Shown: positions 7,318 to 18,099 of the stretch, piece by piece
How positions within the stretch are numbered: position 1 is the first letter of the stretch
How the letters are laid out: each line of letters starts with the position of its first letter
NCBI RefSeq assembly: GCF_035953295.1
Contig: NZ_CP108370.1
Location: forward strand, 3,129,001-3,193,000
DNA length: 64,000 bases
Direction: 5' to 3'
Source: Streptomyces sp. NBC_01335
Lineage (GTDB): Bacteria > Actinomycetota > Actinomycetes > Streptomycetales > Streptomycetaceae
Position numbers and translations under genes: made by a program
The notes under the pieces: model-generated
The model's database searches: none
The model's input: the letters and a program-made list of their open reading frames with translations, nothing else
Told to the model about the DNA's origin: nothing

Positions 7318-9662
7318 TGCGGACGAGCGACGAGATCTACCACCGCGTCCGGTGGGACGCCCGCTTCGATCCGGCGCGGTTCACGATCGGGGTGGCGCAG
7401 CGCGGCCGGGAGCCGAAGCGGGTGCCGTTGCCGCTGTTCACGCCGGGCGGGGAGATCCCCTGGCACCGGGTGCTCTTCTTCGAGGCGGACGGCGAGACGG
7501 TGTGGGACCGTGCCTCCGGCCTGGACCGGGTGGACACGGCGGAGGCCGGACGGGTGCGCGAGGCCCGGTCGCTGCCGTCGCCGTACTTCGCCGCCCGGAC
7601 CCCGCACGCCTTCGACGGCCGGGGATGGGCGCCCGTGCCTCCTCCTGCTGAAATCGCCCTGTCCGCAGGCGGGTTGACCGTGCTGACGTGGAACACGCTC
7701 TGGGACCGGTACGACTCCGAGCGCATCGCCACCGACCGCCGCCGCCCGCTCCTGCTCGACGCGCTGCGGGCCGCCGACGCGGACGTCATCGCCCTCCAGG
7801 AGGTCGAACCGCCGCTGCTGGACCTGCTGGCGGGCAGCGCGTGGGTCCGGGAGGAGTACGCGTTCGGCGCCGCCCTCGACGGGCGGGAGGTCGCCGACTG
7901 CGGGCTGCTGCTGCTCAGCCGGCTGCCGGTACGCGAGGCGGGGTGGCACCCGCTGGGGCGGCACAAGGCGGTCGCCGCGGTCGTCGTGGAAACGGCGGAC
8001 GGGCCCGTCACCGTCGCGGTGACCCACCTCAGCAGCGACCACTCCCCCGAGGGAGCCGCCCGCCGCGACCGTGAACTCGCGGATCTGGCAACGGGGTTGG
8101 CGGACCTGACGGGAGACCTCCTGGTGGTCGGGGACTTCAACGACGGCGGCCCGAACCCGCAGTCCCGGCTCGGCCTGACGGACGCCTGGACGACGGTGCG
8201 CGGCCCGGACGACCGGACCCCCACCTTCGACCCCTCGGTGAACCCGCTGGCCGCCGTGGGCTCGCTCACCGGCCGGATCTCGCGGCTGGACCGGGTGCTC
8301 CACCGCGCGGAGCGGCTGCGCCCGGTGGCGGCCGGGCTGGTGGGCGCCGAGCCGGACGCGACCGGGCTGTACGCCTCGGACCACTTCGGCGTACGCGTCG
8401 AACTGGCCCCGGCCGGTGCCGAAGCAGGCCCGGCCGGCGCCGAAATGAGCCCTTCCTGTGTCGAGTTGGCCCCGGAAGGTACCGACGTGGGCCCCGACCT
8501 CGGCGAGTCGGTCCTCCGCCGTGTGGCGGAGGCGCTGCCCGGCGGGAGCGTCCTCCGGCTCGTCGGTTCGCGGCGGATCGGCGGTGCGCTCCCCGGCGCG
8601 GACGTGGACCTGGTGGCGGCGCTGCCCGCCCCGGTCGGCGCCCGGGCGCTGGGGCGTCGGCTGCCGGACGCCGAGGAGGTGCGCGAGGTGGTGGGGGCCC
8701 GGGTGCCGGGCCTGCGTTTCCTCCTCGACGGTGTACCGGTGGACCTGGTGACGGTCGTACCGGACCGGGTTCCCCCGGCCGAGGCGGTCGAGCGGCGCGA
8801 GGAGCTGGGCGCTGCGGCGGCCGTCGCGCTGAGCGCGGTGAGCGACGCGGAGGCGGTGCGCGCGGCCACGGCCCCGTACCGGCAGGCGTTCACCGAGCTG
8901 GCCCACGACGTGAAGGCGTGGGCGCGGGCGCGCGGGCTCGACTCGGCCCCGAGCGGCGGGCTGCCGGGCCTGGCGTGGACGGTCCTCGCGGTCCGGACGG
9001 TCCACGCGGTCCGGACGGTCCACGCGGCGGAAGCGGTCCACGCGACGCGCACGACGGGTACGGCCCGGCCGACGCGTACGGCGCTGCTCCGGCGGTTCTT
9101 CGCCCAGTGGGCGGAGTGGGACTGGGCCCGGCCGGTGGCGTACGCGGGCGATCCCCTCCCCCTCGACAATCCCCTCCCCCTCGACGCGGGCTCCGCCGTC
9201 ACGATCCTGACGCCGACCGCCCCCGTAAGGTCCTGCTCCACGCAGGTGTCGGCGGCCGGCCGGGACCTGCTCGCCGAGGAGCTGTACCGGGCGTGGGAGG
9301 TGCTGGAGGCGGCGGCGGACGCCGAGCCCGTCCCGTACGCCCGGCTCTGCGCCCCACCCCCGCACCACCTGCGCCACCGTGCCTGGGCGCTGGTCTCCGT
9401 ACGCGAGGGCGCCGACGAGGGCCGCTTCCGGGGGCGGCTCCTGGCACTCCTCGACGCCCTCGCCCGGTCCGGCTCCCCCGACACCCACGCCTGGCCGCGC
9501 CCGGTCACCGGGGGCGCGGACGCGGGGTTCGTCCGGTACGCCGTCGGGCTCGGCGCCACTCCCCCGGACGCGCAGCGCCTCACGGAGATCGGCGCGGAGA
9601 TCCTGCGCGGGCTGCCCGGCGCCCGGGTGAGCCGGACGGTGGCGCCGCCCCCGCTGGGCTGA
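7317..9662 (+). CDS. RNA-end-processing fusion: MJ1316/DUF504 + EEP phosphoesterase + nucleotidyltransferase
   Basis: A 781-residue multidomain protein. Residues 1-85 resemble DUF504/MJ1316 (SDEIYHRVRWD, PLFTPGGEIPWHRVLFF), predicted by others to recognise RNA cyclic-phosphate ends. Residues about 120-360 are an endonuclease/exonuclease/phosphatase domain with the key motifs LTWNTLWD, ADVIALQEVE, VVGDFNDGG and the final SDHFGV. Residues about 405-520 are a polymerase-beta-type nucleotidyltransferase (GSRRIGGALPGADVDLVAAL, the GS...DxD motif) followed by a helical poly(A)/CCA-polymerase-like domain to about 700. The order suggests end recognition, trimming and nucleotide addition before ligation by the upstream partner. 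ATG 7317 overlaps the ligase stop, with GGAGGCGAGG in front. Short in-frame tandem repeats interrupt the helical domain. Confidence 0.82.
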   Translation: MRTSDEIYHRVRWDARFDPARFTIGVAQRGREPKRVPLPLFTPGGEIPWHRVLFFEADGETVWDRASGLDRVDTAEAGRVREARSLPSPYFAARTPHAFDGRGWAPVPPPAEIALSAGGLTVLTWNTLWDRYDSERIATDRRRPLLLDALRAADADVIALQEVEPPLLDLLAGSAWVREEYAFGAALDGREVADCGLLLLSRLPVREAGWHPLGRHKAVAAVVVETADGPVTVAVTHLSSDHSPEGAARRDRELADLATGLADLTGDLLVVGDFNDGGPNPQSRLGLTDAWTTVRGPDDRTPTFDPSVNPLAAVGSLTGRISRLDRVLHRAERLRPVAAGLVGAEPDATGLYASDHFGVRVELAPAGAEAGPAGAEMSPSCVELAPEGTDVGPDLGESVLRRVAEALPGGSVLRLVGSRRIGGALPGADVDLVAALPAPVGARALGRRLPDAEEVREVVGARVPGLRFLLDGVPVDLVTVVPDRVPPAEAVERREELGAAAAVALSAVSDAEAVRAATAPYRQAFTELAHDVKAWARARGLDSAPSGGLPGLAWTVLAVRTVHAVRTVHAAEAVHATRTTGTARPTRTALLRRFFAQWAEWDWARPVAYAGDPLPLDNPLPLDAGSAVTILTPTAPVRSCSTQVSAAGRDLLAEELYRAWEVLEAAADAEPVPYARLCAPPPHHLRHRAWALVSVREGADEGRFRGRLLALLDALARSGSPDTHAWPRPVTGGADAGFVRYAVGLGATPPDAQRLTEIGAEILRGLPGARVSRTVAPPPLG
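8988..9041 (+). repeat. Three 18-bp tandem repeats inside the nucleotidyltransferase gene
   Basis: Two identical 18-bp units (8988-9005, 9006-9023) and a diverged third (9024-9041) encode AVRTVH-type repeats. The frame is kept. Confidence 0.85.
9150..9185 (+). repeat. Two 18-bp tandem repeats inside the nucleotidyltransferase gene
   Basis: Units 9150-9167 and 9168-9185 differ only in the first bases and encode DPLPLD-NPLPLD, an in-frame local duplication. Confidence 0.85.
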
Positions 9663-9845
9663 GGGGCACCCCGACGCCGTTCGCCTCCCCCGCCGTCGTT
9701 CGCCCTTCCCCGCCGCTCGCCCTCCCCCGCCGTCGTCCCCCGCCCGCACCGCCGTTTCCCGCTCGCGTGGCCGACTTCGCCGACCGGACGCAGGATGGAT
9801 GCTCCCGGGGGGAGTGGCACGGCTACGGCCCGACAGGAGAAAACG

Positions 9846-10256
9846 ATGAGCAACGGCGTGTACCTGGCCTACGACTATCCGGTCCTCGGCGCCTTCTGGA
9901 CCGCGATGTGGGTCTTCATCTGGGTCCTCTGGCTGGTGCTCCTCTTCCGGATCATCGCCGACATCTTCCGCGACGACGACATGAGCGGCTGGGGCAAGAC
10001 CCTCTGGCTCATCGTCGTGATCGTGCTGCCGTACATCGGCGTCTTCGCGTACGTCATCGCCCGGGGCAGGGGCATGGGCAGCCGCGAGCACAAGCACGCG
10101 AAGGACCAGCAGCACGCGTTCGAGACGTACATCCGCGAGACGGCGGGCGGCTCCGCCACCCCCGCCGAGCAGCTGTCCAAACTCTCCGAGGTACGGGCGC
10201 GGGGCGACATCTCGGACGAGGAGTTCGAGCGGGCCAAGGCGAAGATCATCGGCTGA
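9846..10256 (+). CDS. Two-TM membrane protein with C-terminal SHOCT domain
   Basis: A 136-residue protein. Two hydrophobic helices (about residues 13-40, FWTAMWVFIWVLWLVLLF, and 53-74) are followed by a charged cytoplasmic linker. The C-terminus is a SHOCT domain, EQLSKLSEVRARGDISDEEF then ERAKAKIIG, a short module thought to mediate oligomerisation. The N-terminal layout resembles phospholipase-D-nuclease N-terminal-like membrane proteins. AGGAG at 9835-9839 supports ATG 9846. It stands alone between the RNA-repair operon (same strand, 183 bp upstream across C-rich simple sequence) and a convergent gene. The function is unknown. Confidence 0.8.
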   Translation: MSNGVYLAYDYPVLGAFWTAMWVFIWVLWLVLLFRIIADIFRDDDMSGWGKTLWLIVVIVLPYIGVFAYVIARGRGMGSREHKHAKDQQHAFETYIRETAGGSATPAEQLSKLSEVRARGDISDEEFERAKAKIIG

Positions 10257-10277
10257 CGGCCGCCGCACAGCACACCG

Positions 10278-10325
10278 CCGGGCCCGGTTCCCTCCCCCAC
10301 GCGGGGTTCAGAACCGGGCCCGGCG
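10278..10325. terminator. Bidirectional hairpin between convergent genes
   Basis: A perfect 14-bp inverted repeat (10278-10291 with 10312-10325) lies between two convergent stop codons. This is typical of a shared Streptomyces terminator without a long U-tract. Confidence 0.8.
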
Positions 10326-10347
10326 CGGCGCTCGGCGCTCGGGCGGC

Positions 10348-10899
10348 TCAGCCCTTGGCCCACTCCGCCACGGTGACGACCTCGGCCTGCTTCGGGAAGA
10401 CCTTCTCCGTCAGGACCCGGTGCACCTCGGGGTCGCCGTCCGCGCAGGCGTCCGAGAGGACGGTGAGCCGGTAGTCGAGGTCGGCGGCCTGGCGCACGGT
10501 CGACAGCACCACCCCGCTGGTGGCGATACCGGCGAGGACCAGGTGGTCGAAGCCGCCGGCCCGCAGCACCATGTCGAGGTCGCTGCCCGCGAAGGCACTC
10601 ACCCGCCGCTTGACGACCACGACGTCCTCCGGGCGGGGCTCCACCCGGGAGTGGATCGGGTTGGGGTCCACGCCTGCGGGCGCCGCCTGGCGACCGGCCA
10701 GGCCGGCGAACATCTTGTTCCGCGGGTGGATCTCGGGGGCCCCGGGACGGAACCCGACCGTCACATGGATGATCTGCGTCCCCTCGCTCCGGGCGTGCTC
10801 GACGGCCTCCTCCACCCGGTCCAGGTAATCCGGCCCGGCAAGCCGCTCGACGATGAGCTTCTGGACGTCCATGATCAGCAGGGCCGCGCGCTCGGACAT
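10348..10899 (-). CDS. Isochorismatase-family protein lacking the canonical cysteine
   Basis: A 183-residue protein of the isochorismatase/cysteine-hydrolase fold. It has LLIMDVQ (catalytic-type Asp) near the start, VVVKRRVSAF (Lys), and the loop AGIATSGVVLSTVRQAADL. In active cysteine hydrolases this loop reads roughly GxxTxxCV..T; here the aligned Cys position is Val. That argues against ordinary amidase activity, and an isochorismatase-like or binding role is possible. The ATG at 10899 has a GAAGGAA site. The gene stands alone, convergent with the SHOCT gene and divergent from the acetyltransferase. Calling it simply nicotinamidase would be unsafe. Confidence 0.75.
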   Translation of the reverse strand: MSERAALLIMDVQKLIVERLAGPDYLDRVEEAVEHARSEGTQIIHVTVGFRPGAPEIHPRNKMFAGLAGRQAAPAGVDPNPIHSRVEPRPEDVVVVKRRVSAFAGSDLDMVLRAGGFDHLVLAGIATSGVVLSTVRQAADLDYRLTVLSDACADGDPEVHRVLTEKVFPKQAEVVTVAEWAKG

Positions 10900-11003
10900 C
10901 GGGTTCCTTCTCTCGTACAGGAGTCGACGGGGGCCGACGAGAGCCACCGAGGGGGCAACGGGTTCAACGGCTTCTCGTCGTGGCGACGGTACTGCGCCGC
11001 CCC

Positions 11004-11041
11004 GGTCAACTCCCCGCAGGGGTGGCCTAGATACTTGACGG
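11004..11041 (+). promoter_or_regulatory. Candidate leaderless promoter of the acetyltransferase gene
   Basis: GTCAAC (11004-11009), an 18-bp gap and TAGATA (11028-11033) place transcription start next to the ATG at 11042, which has no Shine-Dalgarno. This would give a leaderless mRNA, common in Streptomyces. Confidence 0.45.
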
Positions 11042-11527
11042 ATGAACAACAGCACCACCGCCGTCGCCTGGGCCCTGCGCCCCGCACTCCCCGGCGACCT
11101 GGAGACCATCGCGGACCTGCGCGCCGAGGCCATGCGGCCGGACCTGGAACGCCTCGGGCGGTACGACGACCACCGCGTACGCCAGCGGCTGCGCGACGTC
11201 TGGGCGCCCGAGCACACCTCGGTCATCGAGGTCGACGGAGCCTTCGCCGGAAGCGTGACCCTGCGCCCCGTCGAGCGGGGCCGCTGGCTGGAGAACTTCT
11301 ACATCGCCCCCGAGGCCCAGGGGCGCGGCATAGGCACCGCGGTCCTCCGCTCGCTGCTCACCCGCGCCGACGAGGCGGGCGCGGAGGTCCGGCTGATCGT
11401 CGTCCGGGGCAGCGCCGCCCGCCCGCTGTACGAGCGGCACGGCTTCGTCGAGGAGAGCCAGGACCCGATCGACGTGTACATGGTCCGCCGACCGGTCCGT
11501 AACGCCTCGGCGGCCGTCACCGACTGA
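11042..11527 (+). CDS. GNAT-family N-acetyltransferase
   Basis: A 161-residue single GNAT domain. It begins WALRPALPGDLETIADLRAE (first strand and helix). The acetyl-CoA pyrophosphate loop is EAQGRGIGTAVL, the Q/RxxGxG/A motif, near residue 86. The final YERHGFVEES and VYMVRRP strand are typical of the fold. The substrate is not predictable from sequence. ATG 11042 is supported by the closely spaced -10 and lack of a ribosome binding site, suggesting a leaderless mRNA. It is divergent from the isochorismatase-like gene. Confidence 0.88.
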   Translation: MNNSTTAVAWALRPALPGDLETIADLRAEAMRPDLERLGRYDDHRVRQRLRDVWAPEHTSVIEVDGAFAGSVTLRPVERGRWLENFYIAPEAQGRGIGTAVLRSLLTRADEAGAEVRLIVVRGSAARPLYERHGFVEESQDPIDVYMVRRPVRNASAAVTD

Positions 11528-11702
11528 GGCGCGGAGCACCTCGACCCCTCGCGGTCTCCGTGGTGGTGGGGGGGGCGGCTCCGGTCCGGGTGCGGACGCG
11601 CGGACAGACCCACCCGGGTCATGGGCCCGGATCATGGGCAGGCTCCCGCCGCCCGCGCCTCCCGCCCCCGGCCACCAGGGCAACCGGAATCACAGATTCC
11701 AG

Positions 11703-11714
11703 GCACGTACGTGC
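11703..11714. promoter_or_regulatory. Perfect 12-bp palindrome upstream of the binding protein
   Basis: GCACGTACGTGC at 11703-11714 is a perfect palindrome 45 bp before the lipoprotein gene start. The position fits an operator. It does not resemble the iron box I remember for Streptomyces DmdR. Confidence 0.3.
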
Positions 11715-11758
11715 GTACGAATCGGGCTACTGTCGCGGGGAGCGAGTCAAGGAGAAGC

Positions 11759-12730
11759 ATGAACACCCGCATCCGGACCGGTGCACTCGTCGGCATAGCC
11801 TCCGCCCTGCTGCTGACCACCGCCTGCACGGCCGACGGAACCACCCCCTCCGTCTCGGTCGAAGGCAAACTCGGCACCGCGCAGATCAAGGGGAAGCCGC
11901 GCAGGGTCGTCGCGCTCGACAGCGCCAGCGCCGACATCGCGCTCTCGCTCGGCTTCAAGCCGACGGCCATGCCTGCGGCCGACGAGGGAGTGGCCGGCGG
12001 CATCACGCCCTGGACGAGGAGCGCCCTCTCCGGCAAGCAGCCCCACCTGCTCCCGGCCGGCGGCGACGTGGTCGCCGAGGTCGCCTCGTACAAACCCGAC
12101 GTGATCCTGGCGACCCGGGACCGCACCCTCGACCCCTTGTACGCCAAGCTCTCCGCCCTCGCGCCCGTCGTTCACTACGTCAAGGGGCCCGACGCCGACC
12201 CCTGGCAGACGAGCACCCGCGTCATCGCCAAGGCGCTCGGCGTCAAGGACCAGGGCGAACAGCTGATCAGCGCCGCCGAACAGACCGCCCTCGACGCCCG
12301 CGCGGTCTTCCCCGCCATGACCGGAACCCGCTTCAACCTGCTGGTCTCCCCCATGCCCCACGGAGTCGGCGCGGTGAAATCGCGCGAGGACACCTCCACC
12401 CGCGTGCTGCGCAGGCTCGGGATGAAGCTGAACGAGCTCACCGCCCTGCTGCCCGACTCCAGCGACCCGGCCCGCGCCTACCTCGACTACGCCGACGTCG
12501 GCCAGGCCGACACCGACATCGTCTTCGCCGCCGGTACGACCGACGCCCTCGCCACCCTGGAGCAGACCCCCGCCTTCCGGAAGATGCCGGCGGTCGCCGA
12601 AGGCCGGTACATCCCGCTGCCCCCCGCCCTCGCCCAGGCCCTCGCCGAACCGACCCCGCACAGCGTCGAATGGGCCGTCACCGAGCTGGCCCCGAAGATA
12701 GGCGCGGCGGCCCTGGCAGCCCGGCACTAG
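11759..12730 (+). CDS. Lipoprotein substrate-binding protein, siderophore/cobalamin (BtuF/FhuD) type
   Basis: A 323-residue exported lipoprotein. The signal peptide (RIRT, then a hydrophobic stretch) ends in the lipobox LTTAC with Cys23. The mature part has the helical-backbone binding-protein pattern: RRVVALDSASADIALSLGFK, VVAEVASYKPDVILATRD, LSALAPVVHYV, and the C-terminal lobe with the conserved last helix HSVEWAVTELAPKI. Proteins of this class bring ferric siderophores or corrinoids to an ABC importer; no permease or ATPase gene is nearby, so it must work with a distant partner. AAGGAG lies just before ATG 11759. The stop codon abuts a palindromic repeat element. Confidence 0.82.
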   Translation: MNTRIRTGALVGIASALLLTTACTADGTTPSVSVEGKLGTAQIKGKPRRVVALDSASADIALSLGFKPTAMPAADEGVAGGITPWTRSALSGKQPHLLPAGGDVVAEVASYKPDVILATRDRTLDPLYAKLSALAPVVHYVKGPDADPWQTSTRVIAKALGVKDQGEQLISAAEQTALDARAVFPAMTGTRFNLLVSPMPHGVGAVKSREDTSTRVLRRLGMKLNELTALLPDSSDPARAYLDYADVGQADTDIVFAAGTTDALATLEQTPAFRKMPAVAEGRYIPLPPALAQALAEPTPHSVEWAVTELAPKIGAAALAARH

Positions 12731-12897
12731 GCCGTGTCTGACCATGCGCGTCGGATCAGCGGGCGGTGTCCGGTGCGGTGCCTCGCAAGGCGAGGCGGAG
12801 GACCCGCCCGAGTACGGGATGTACACGGGCGGTCCGACAACGCCGCGAGGTGCCGTGCCGGACGCCGACCGCCCGGCGGGAATGATCAGACACGGCC
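12730..12897. mobile_element. 168-bp palindromic MITE-like repeat element
   Basis: The ends are 15-bp near-perfect terminal inverted repeats (12730-12744 with 12883-12897, one mismatch). The interior is also imperfectly self-complementary over most of its length, including an inner hairpin around 12810-12835. No ORF is convincing. This is the form of a non-autonomous (MITE-like) element that folds into one long hairpin. The left end begins with the last base of the upstream stop codon, so insertion or read-through termination may have fixed the 3' end of that gene. No clear target duplication is seen. Confidence 0.65.
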
Positions 12898-12927
12898 CAG
12901 CACCGCCTCCCACCCCTCGGGCCACAT

Positions 12928-12980
12928 CAAAAAAGAAGGGCCCCGTCCCACCGCTCGCGCGGCGGGCCGGGGCCCTTCTC
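12928..12980 (-). terminator. Rho-independent terminator of tuf
   Basis: On the minus strand a long GC hairpin (arms 12969-12978 and 12935-12944, plus inner pairing) is followed by a run of U. It lies 40 bp after the tuf stop and is the best canonical terminator in the window. Confidence 0.9.
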
Positions 12981-13020
12981 GGTGCTCAGTGAGGAGCAAC
13001 CAGGTCAGACTCCCAAGTAA

Positions 13021-14214
<1,194 letters not shown>

Positions 14215-14375
14215 TGGGTCCTCCTGGGGAGTGGTTCTGTACGCCTTGCTTCATCGGCGCCAGGTGATCTTTGCTGGGATGCCGGAACCCGGGGCATCCA
14301 CCGCCTCCGCTTTCGCATCGACGGTGAATGCCCACCAGGCTCCGGTGACAAGCCTAAAGCGTGAGCTCGGGAGAG

Positions 14376-16502
<2,127 letters not shown>

Positions 16503-16541
16503 AAGGCTTCAGTCTTCTCTCGGTCTCGATGTGGGTAACGA

Positions 16542-17012
16542 CTACCAGCGGTAGTGCGCGAAGGCCTTGTTGGACTCGGCCATCTTGTGGGTGTCCTCGC
16601 GCTTCTTGACCGCAGCGCCGAGGCCGTTGGAGGCGTCGAGCAGCTCGTTCATGAGGCGCTCGGTCATGGTCTTCTCACGACGGGCGCGGGAGTAACCGAC
16701 GAGCCAGCGCAGAGCAAGGGTGGACGCGCGACCGGGCTTGACCTCGATCGGCACCTGGTAGGTGGCGCCACCGACACGGCGGGACTTGACCTCAAGAGCG
16801 GGCTTGACGTTCTCAAGCGCGCGCTTCAGCGTGATGACCGGGTCGTTGCCGGTCTTCTCGCGGAGGCCTTCCATGGCGCCGTACACGATGCGCTCGGCGG
16901 TGGAACGCTTGCCGTCGAGCAGGATCTTGTTGATCAGCGACGTGACAAGAGGAGAGCTGTAGACCGGGTCGATGATGACCGGGCGCTTCGGGGCGGGGCC
17001 CTTACGAGGCAT
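16542..17012 (-). CDS. rpsG: 30S ribosomal protein S7
   Basis: A 156-residue S7, the 3' major-domain 16S rRNA-binding protein. It starts [12 protein letters not shown], with [34 protein letters not shown] and the basic helix [18 protein letters not shown] 17012 lies 2 bp after the rpsL stop, so translation is coupled. S7 autoregulates the str operon in E. coli; no equivalent site was identified here. Confidence 0.98.
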   Translation of the reverse strand: MPRKGPAPKRPVIIDPVYSSPLVTSLINKILLDGKRSTAERIVYGAMEGLREKTGNDPVITLKRALENVKPALEVKSRRVGGATYQVPIEVKPGRASTLALRWLVGYSRARREKTMTERLMNELLDASNGLGAAVKKREDTHKMAESNKAFAHYRW

Positions 17013-17014
17013 TC

Positions 17015-17386
17015 TTACTTCTCCTTCTTGGCGCCGTAGCGGCTGCGGGCCTGCTTGCGGTTCTTGACACCCTGGGTGTCAAGGGAGCCGCGGATGATCT
17101 TGTAACGAACACCCGGCAGGTCCTTCACACGGCCACCACGCACGAGCACGATGGAGTGCTCCTGCAGGTTGTGTCCCTCACCCGGGATGTAGGCCGTGAC
17201 CTCGATGCCGGAGGTCAGGCGCACACGCGCGACCTTACGGAGGGCCGAGTTCGGCTTCTTCGGGGTGGTCGTGAACACACGCGTGCAGACGCCGCGGCGC
17301 TGGGGCGAACCCTCGAGCGCGGGCGTCTTGTTCTTCTCGACCTTGTCCTGCCGGCCCTTCCGGACCAGCTGCTGGATCGTAGGCAC
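17015..17386 (-). CDS. rpsL: 30S ribosomal protein S12
   Basis: A 123-residue S12, part of the decoding centre. The GTG start at 17386 (protein [11 protein letters not shown]...) was chosen over the longer open frame because it has GGAGAAG just upstream and matches the normal S12 N-terminus. The streptomycin-related lysines are wild type: [11 protein letters not shown] (K43 region) and GRVKDLPG (K88 region), so no rpsL-type streptomycin resistance is expected. It is the first gene of the str operon, 200 nt downstream of a strong promoter. Confidence 0.98.
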   Translation of the reverse strand: MPTIQQLVRKGRQDKVEKNKTPALEGSPQRRGVCTRVFTTTPKKPNSALRKVARVRLTSGIEVTAYIPGEGHNLQEHSIVLVRGGRVKDLPGVRYKIIRGSLDTQGVKNRKQARSRYGAKKEK

Positions 17387-17585
17387 TACTTCTCCGGTTT
17401 CTGTGTGCCGTTCGTTGAAACTAACCTGGAACATCGCCGACCCACGCGGTCGGGTGTGTCGAATACTGCAAGCCTCTGCCGGAAAACAACGGATGAGGCG
17501 CAGATTGCGGTGGCCCTATCGCGGACCCGGCCTGCGGCTGAGGACACGCATGCCGAGCCCAGGCACACCCCAGGCACAAGGCTTG

Positions 17586-17614
17586 AGCGTACCTACCTCA
17601 TCGACTTGGGTCAA
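17586..17614 (-). promoter_or_regulatory. Principal-sigma promoter of the str operon
   Basis: On the minus strand TTGACC (17614-17609), a 17-bp spacer and TACGCT (17591-17586) match the Streptomyces HrdB consensus closely. It gives an mRNA leader of about 195 nt before rpsL. Confidence 0.75.
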
Positions 17615-17656
17615 AACAAATGGGGCGGGGCCGGACGCGCGACGGCGGCCCGGCGG

Positions 17657-18088
17657 TCAGAGCGGGTACGCGCCGTCGCCGCCCAGATACTTGCGGATCA
17701 GCAGCGCGTCCTCCCGGTCCTTCACGCGGGAGGACCGCTCCTTCCACTCGAGGACCACGTCCAGAGGGCAGAACGGCAGCTCCTCGATCCACTCCGCCCC
17801 GTCGATGAGCGCGTCCGCGCCCACCGTGCCCGGCAGCCAGGAGTCGAAGACCTCGAGGTCACCGCCGAAGAGCACCACCATCGAGCCGTGCCCCGAGGGG
17901 GCGCGCACCGGCGCGGAGAGCTTCGTGGCCGCCTTCCACGCGTCGCCCCTGGCGACGATGTCCAGGTCCCCCACGGTCTGTCGCAGCCCATGCGCGAGCA
18001 GAGGTCCGCTGCCCGCGATCACGTAGTCACCACTCGCCAGGCGCAGAGACATGAGTTTCCTCACGATCGGGTGCTCGGGCAGGTTCAC
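17657..18088 (-). CDS. Minimal nucleotidyltransferase-like protein
   Basis: A 143-residue protein with the minimal nucleotidyltransferase signature: VIAGSGPLLAHGLR...VGDLDIVARG gives the G-S-x11-D-x-D metal-binding pattern, and LEVFDSWLPG may supply the third acidic residue. A C-terminal stretch, KDREDALLIRKYLG, resembles the end of predicted nucleotidyltransferases and AbiEii-like proteins. GTG 18088 has GGAAGAGG in front. It follows the membrane protein gene by 11 bp, so the two form an operon. The target is unknown; a toxin-like or regulatory role is only a possibility. Confidence 0.65.
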   Translation of the reverse strand: MNLPEHPIVRKLMSLRLASGDYVIAGSGPLLAHGLRQTVGDLDIVARGDAWKAATKLSAPVRAPSGHGSMVVLFGGDLEVFDSWLPGTVGADALIDGAEWIEELPFCPLDVVLEWKERSSRVKDREDALLIRKYLGGDGAYPL

Positions 18089-18099
18089 GGTGCCTCTTC

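Noticed and set aside
9663-9780. C-rich repeats after the RNA-repair operon considered as a repeat array.
   Set aside because: Simple CCGCC-type low complexity with no regular unit or spacer.
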